The notes beneath the pieces were generated by a model, which was given only the letters and a program-made list of their open reading frames with translations, made no database searches and was not told the origin of the DNA. A stretch of 64,000 nt of DNA from Thiobaca trueperi. GTDB lineage: Bacteria; Pseudomonadota; Gammaproteobacteria; Chromatiales; Chromatiaceae. Positions within the stretch are counted from its first letter, which is position 1. Each line of letters begins with the position of its first letter. The stretch covers positions 1 through 64,000 of the forward strand of contig NZ_SMAO01000005.1 of NCBI RefSeq assembly GCF_004342175.1, written 5' to 3'. This document shows positions 63,573 through 64,000 of this stretch, one piece after another. The translations under genes and the position numbers were made by a program.

Positions 63573-64000
63573 ATGCAAAGTAGAATGGATTGGACAGCGG
63601 CGGGGTGGTCGTGGGCGACCGCTCCGCTGCGTCTGGCGCTGGAGTGCCGTGTGGGGGTCGAGTGGGGGGCGATGGTCGCGGCGCAGCCGGTTTTGCGCCG
63701 GATGCCTCAGGGCGACGGACACGCGGTGCTGGTGCTTCCCTATCTGTTCGGCTCGGATCTGACGACCCAGCCGTTGCGGACATCGCTTGCGTGCCTCGGT
63801 TATCAGGCCGTCCCTGCCGGGCTGGGGCTGAATCTGGGGCCGCGTCAGGGGTTGATGGACGCCGCGCTGAAGCGTCTGCTGGATCTGCGCCGTCGCTCCG
63901 GTCGTCCGGTCAGTCTGATCGGCTGGAGCATTGGTGGCCTTTATGCGCGCGCGCTGGCCAAAGAGGCGCCGGACGCGGTGCGTCTGGTCATCACGCTCGG
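63573..64000 (+). CDS. Alpha/beta hydrolase, partial at the window end
   Basis: The frame starts with ATG 63573 (GGGAGAG just upstream) and stays open to the window edge, giving 142 residues of a longer protein. It has HAVLVLPYLFGSD near 50-62 and the nucleophile elbow LIGWSIGGLYA near 117-127, with Ser in GWSIGG, then ALAKEAPDAVRLVITLG. This is the alpha/beta hydrolase fold; an esterase or acyltransferase-like role is possible, but the catalytic Asp and His lie outside the window. Confidence 0.8.
   Translation, partial: MQSRMDWTAAGWSWATAPLRLALECRVGVEWGAMVAAQPVLRRMPQGDGHAVLVLPYLFGSDLTTQPLRTSLACLGYQAVPAGLGLNLGPRQGLMDAALKRLLDLRRRSGRPVSLIGWSIGGLYARALAKEAPDAVRLVITL

Overview
This window is chromosomal DNA of a GC-rich, flagellated gammaproteobacterium. 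The gene orders rpsP-rimM-trmD-rplS, rpsF-rpsR-rplI-dnaB and gcvR-bcp, the DarP, TsaC and TrmO genes, and a polar-type flagellar cluster with cheV-cheR ahead of flgB all point that way. The repeat families, the alpha-carbonic anhydrase and the overall style suggest Chromatiales (purple sulfur bacteria). That last step is inference from gene content; no phylogeny was run.

Layout. 1-390: a perfect 84-bp tandem array and a REP-type palindrome. 0.4-8.4 kb: a PEBP/YbhB protein, an EF-G-like GTPase, two exported or anchored proteins of unknown function, methylthioinosine phosphorylase, a hemerythrin-domain protein, hpt and nagZ. 8.5-12.4 kb: ftsH, rsgA and nikR. 12.7-19.3 kb: a lytic-transglycosylase-like protein, then on the minus strand rpsF-rpsR-DUF2232-rplI-dnaB, with a 146-residue mini-intein inside DnaB. 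19.5-29.5 kb: housekeeping and stress genes (cNMP-binding protein, gcvR-like, bcp, PIN-PhoH ATPase, AEC transporter, arsC, groESL, recJ). 29.5-33.7 kb: darP, then a GT2-GT39-PAP2 membrane glycan cassette. 33.7-35.9 kb: an HDOD-GAF protein and tsaC.

36-54.8 kb is a flagellar and chemotaxis region. The minus-strand arm is flgA-flgM-flgN-PilZ-fliK-flhB-like. The plus-strand arm is cheV-cheR followed, behind a good sigma-54 promoter, by flgBCDEFGHIJKL. A FliT-like gene converges on flgL. 55-64 kb holds a bacteriohemerythrin, rpsP-rimM-trmD-rplS, sbcB, a decayed yefM-yoeB toxin-antitoxin locus, a CheY-CheC-PAS/GGDEF signalling operon, trmO, a periplasmic alpha-carbonic anhydrase and the start of an alpha/beta hydrolase.

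The most distinctive feature is a family of non-coding elements of about 85 bp with ends AAACCGCG/CGCGGTTT. They lie mostly as inverted pairs of about 190 bp around an AT-rich spacer. Five pairs, one single copy and one probable remnant are visible. Removing the pairs restores sensible empty sites: an uninterrupted intergenic repeat, a perfect CIRCE operator, and a tight flgK-flgL junction. Together these support TA-targeted insertion, i.e. a MITE of IS630/Tc1-mariner type. The insertions supply or share stop codons, abut a start codon, and push the groESL operator about 185 bp away from groES. No CRISPR array, prophage, tRNA gene or complete transposase was seen, and I found no convincing new defence system.
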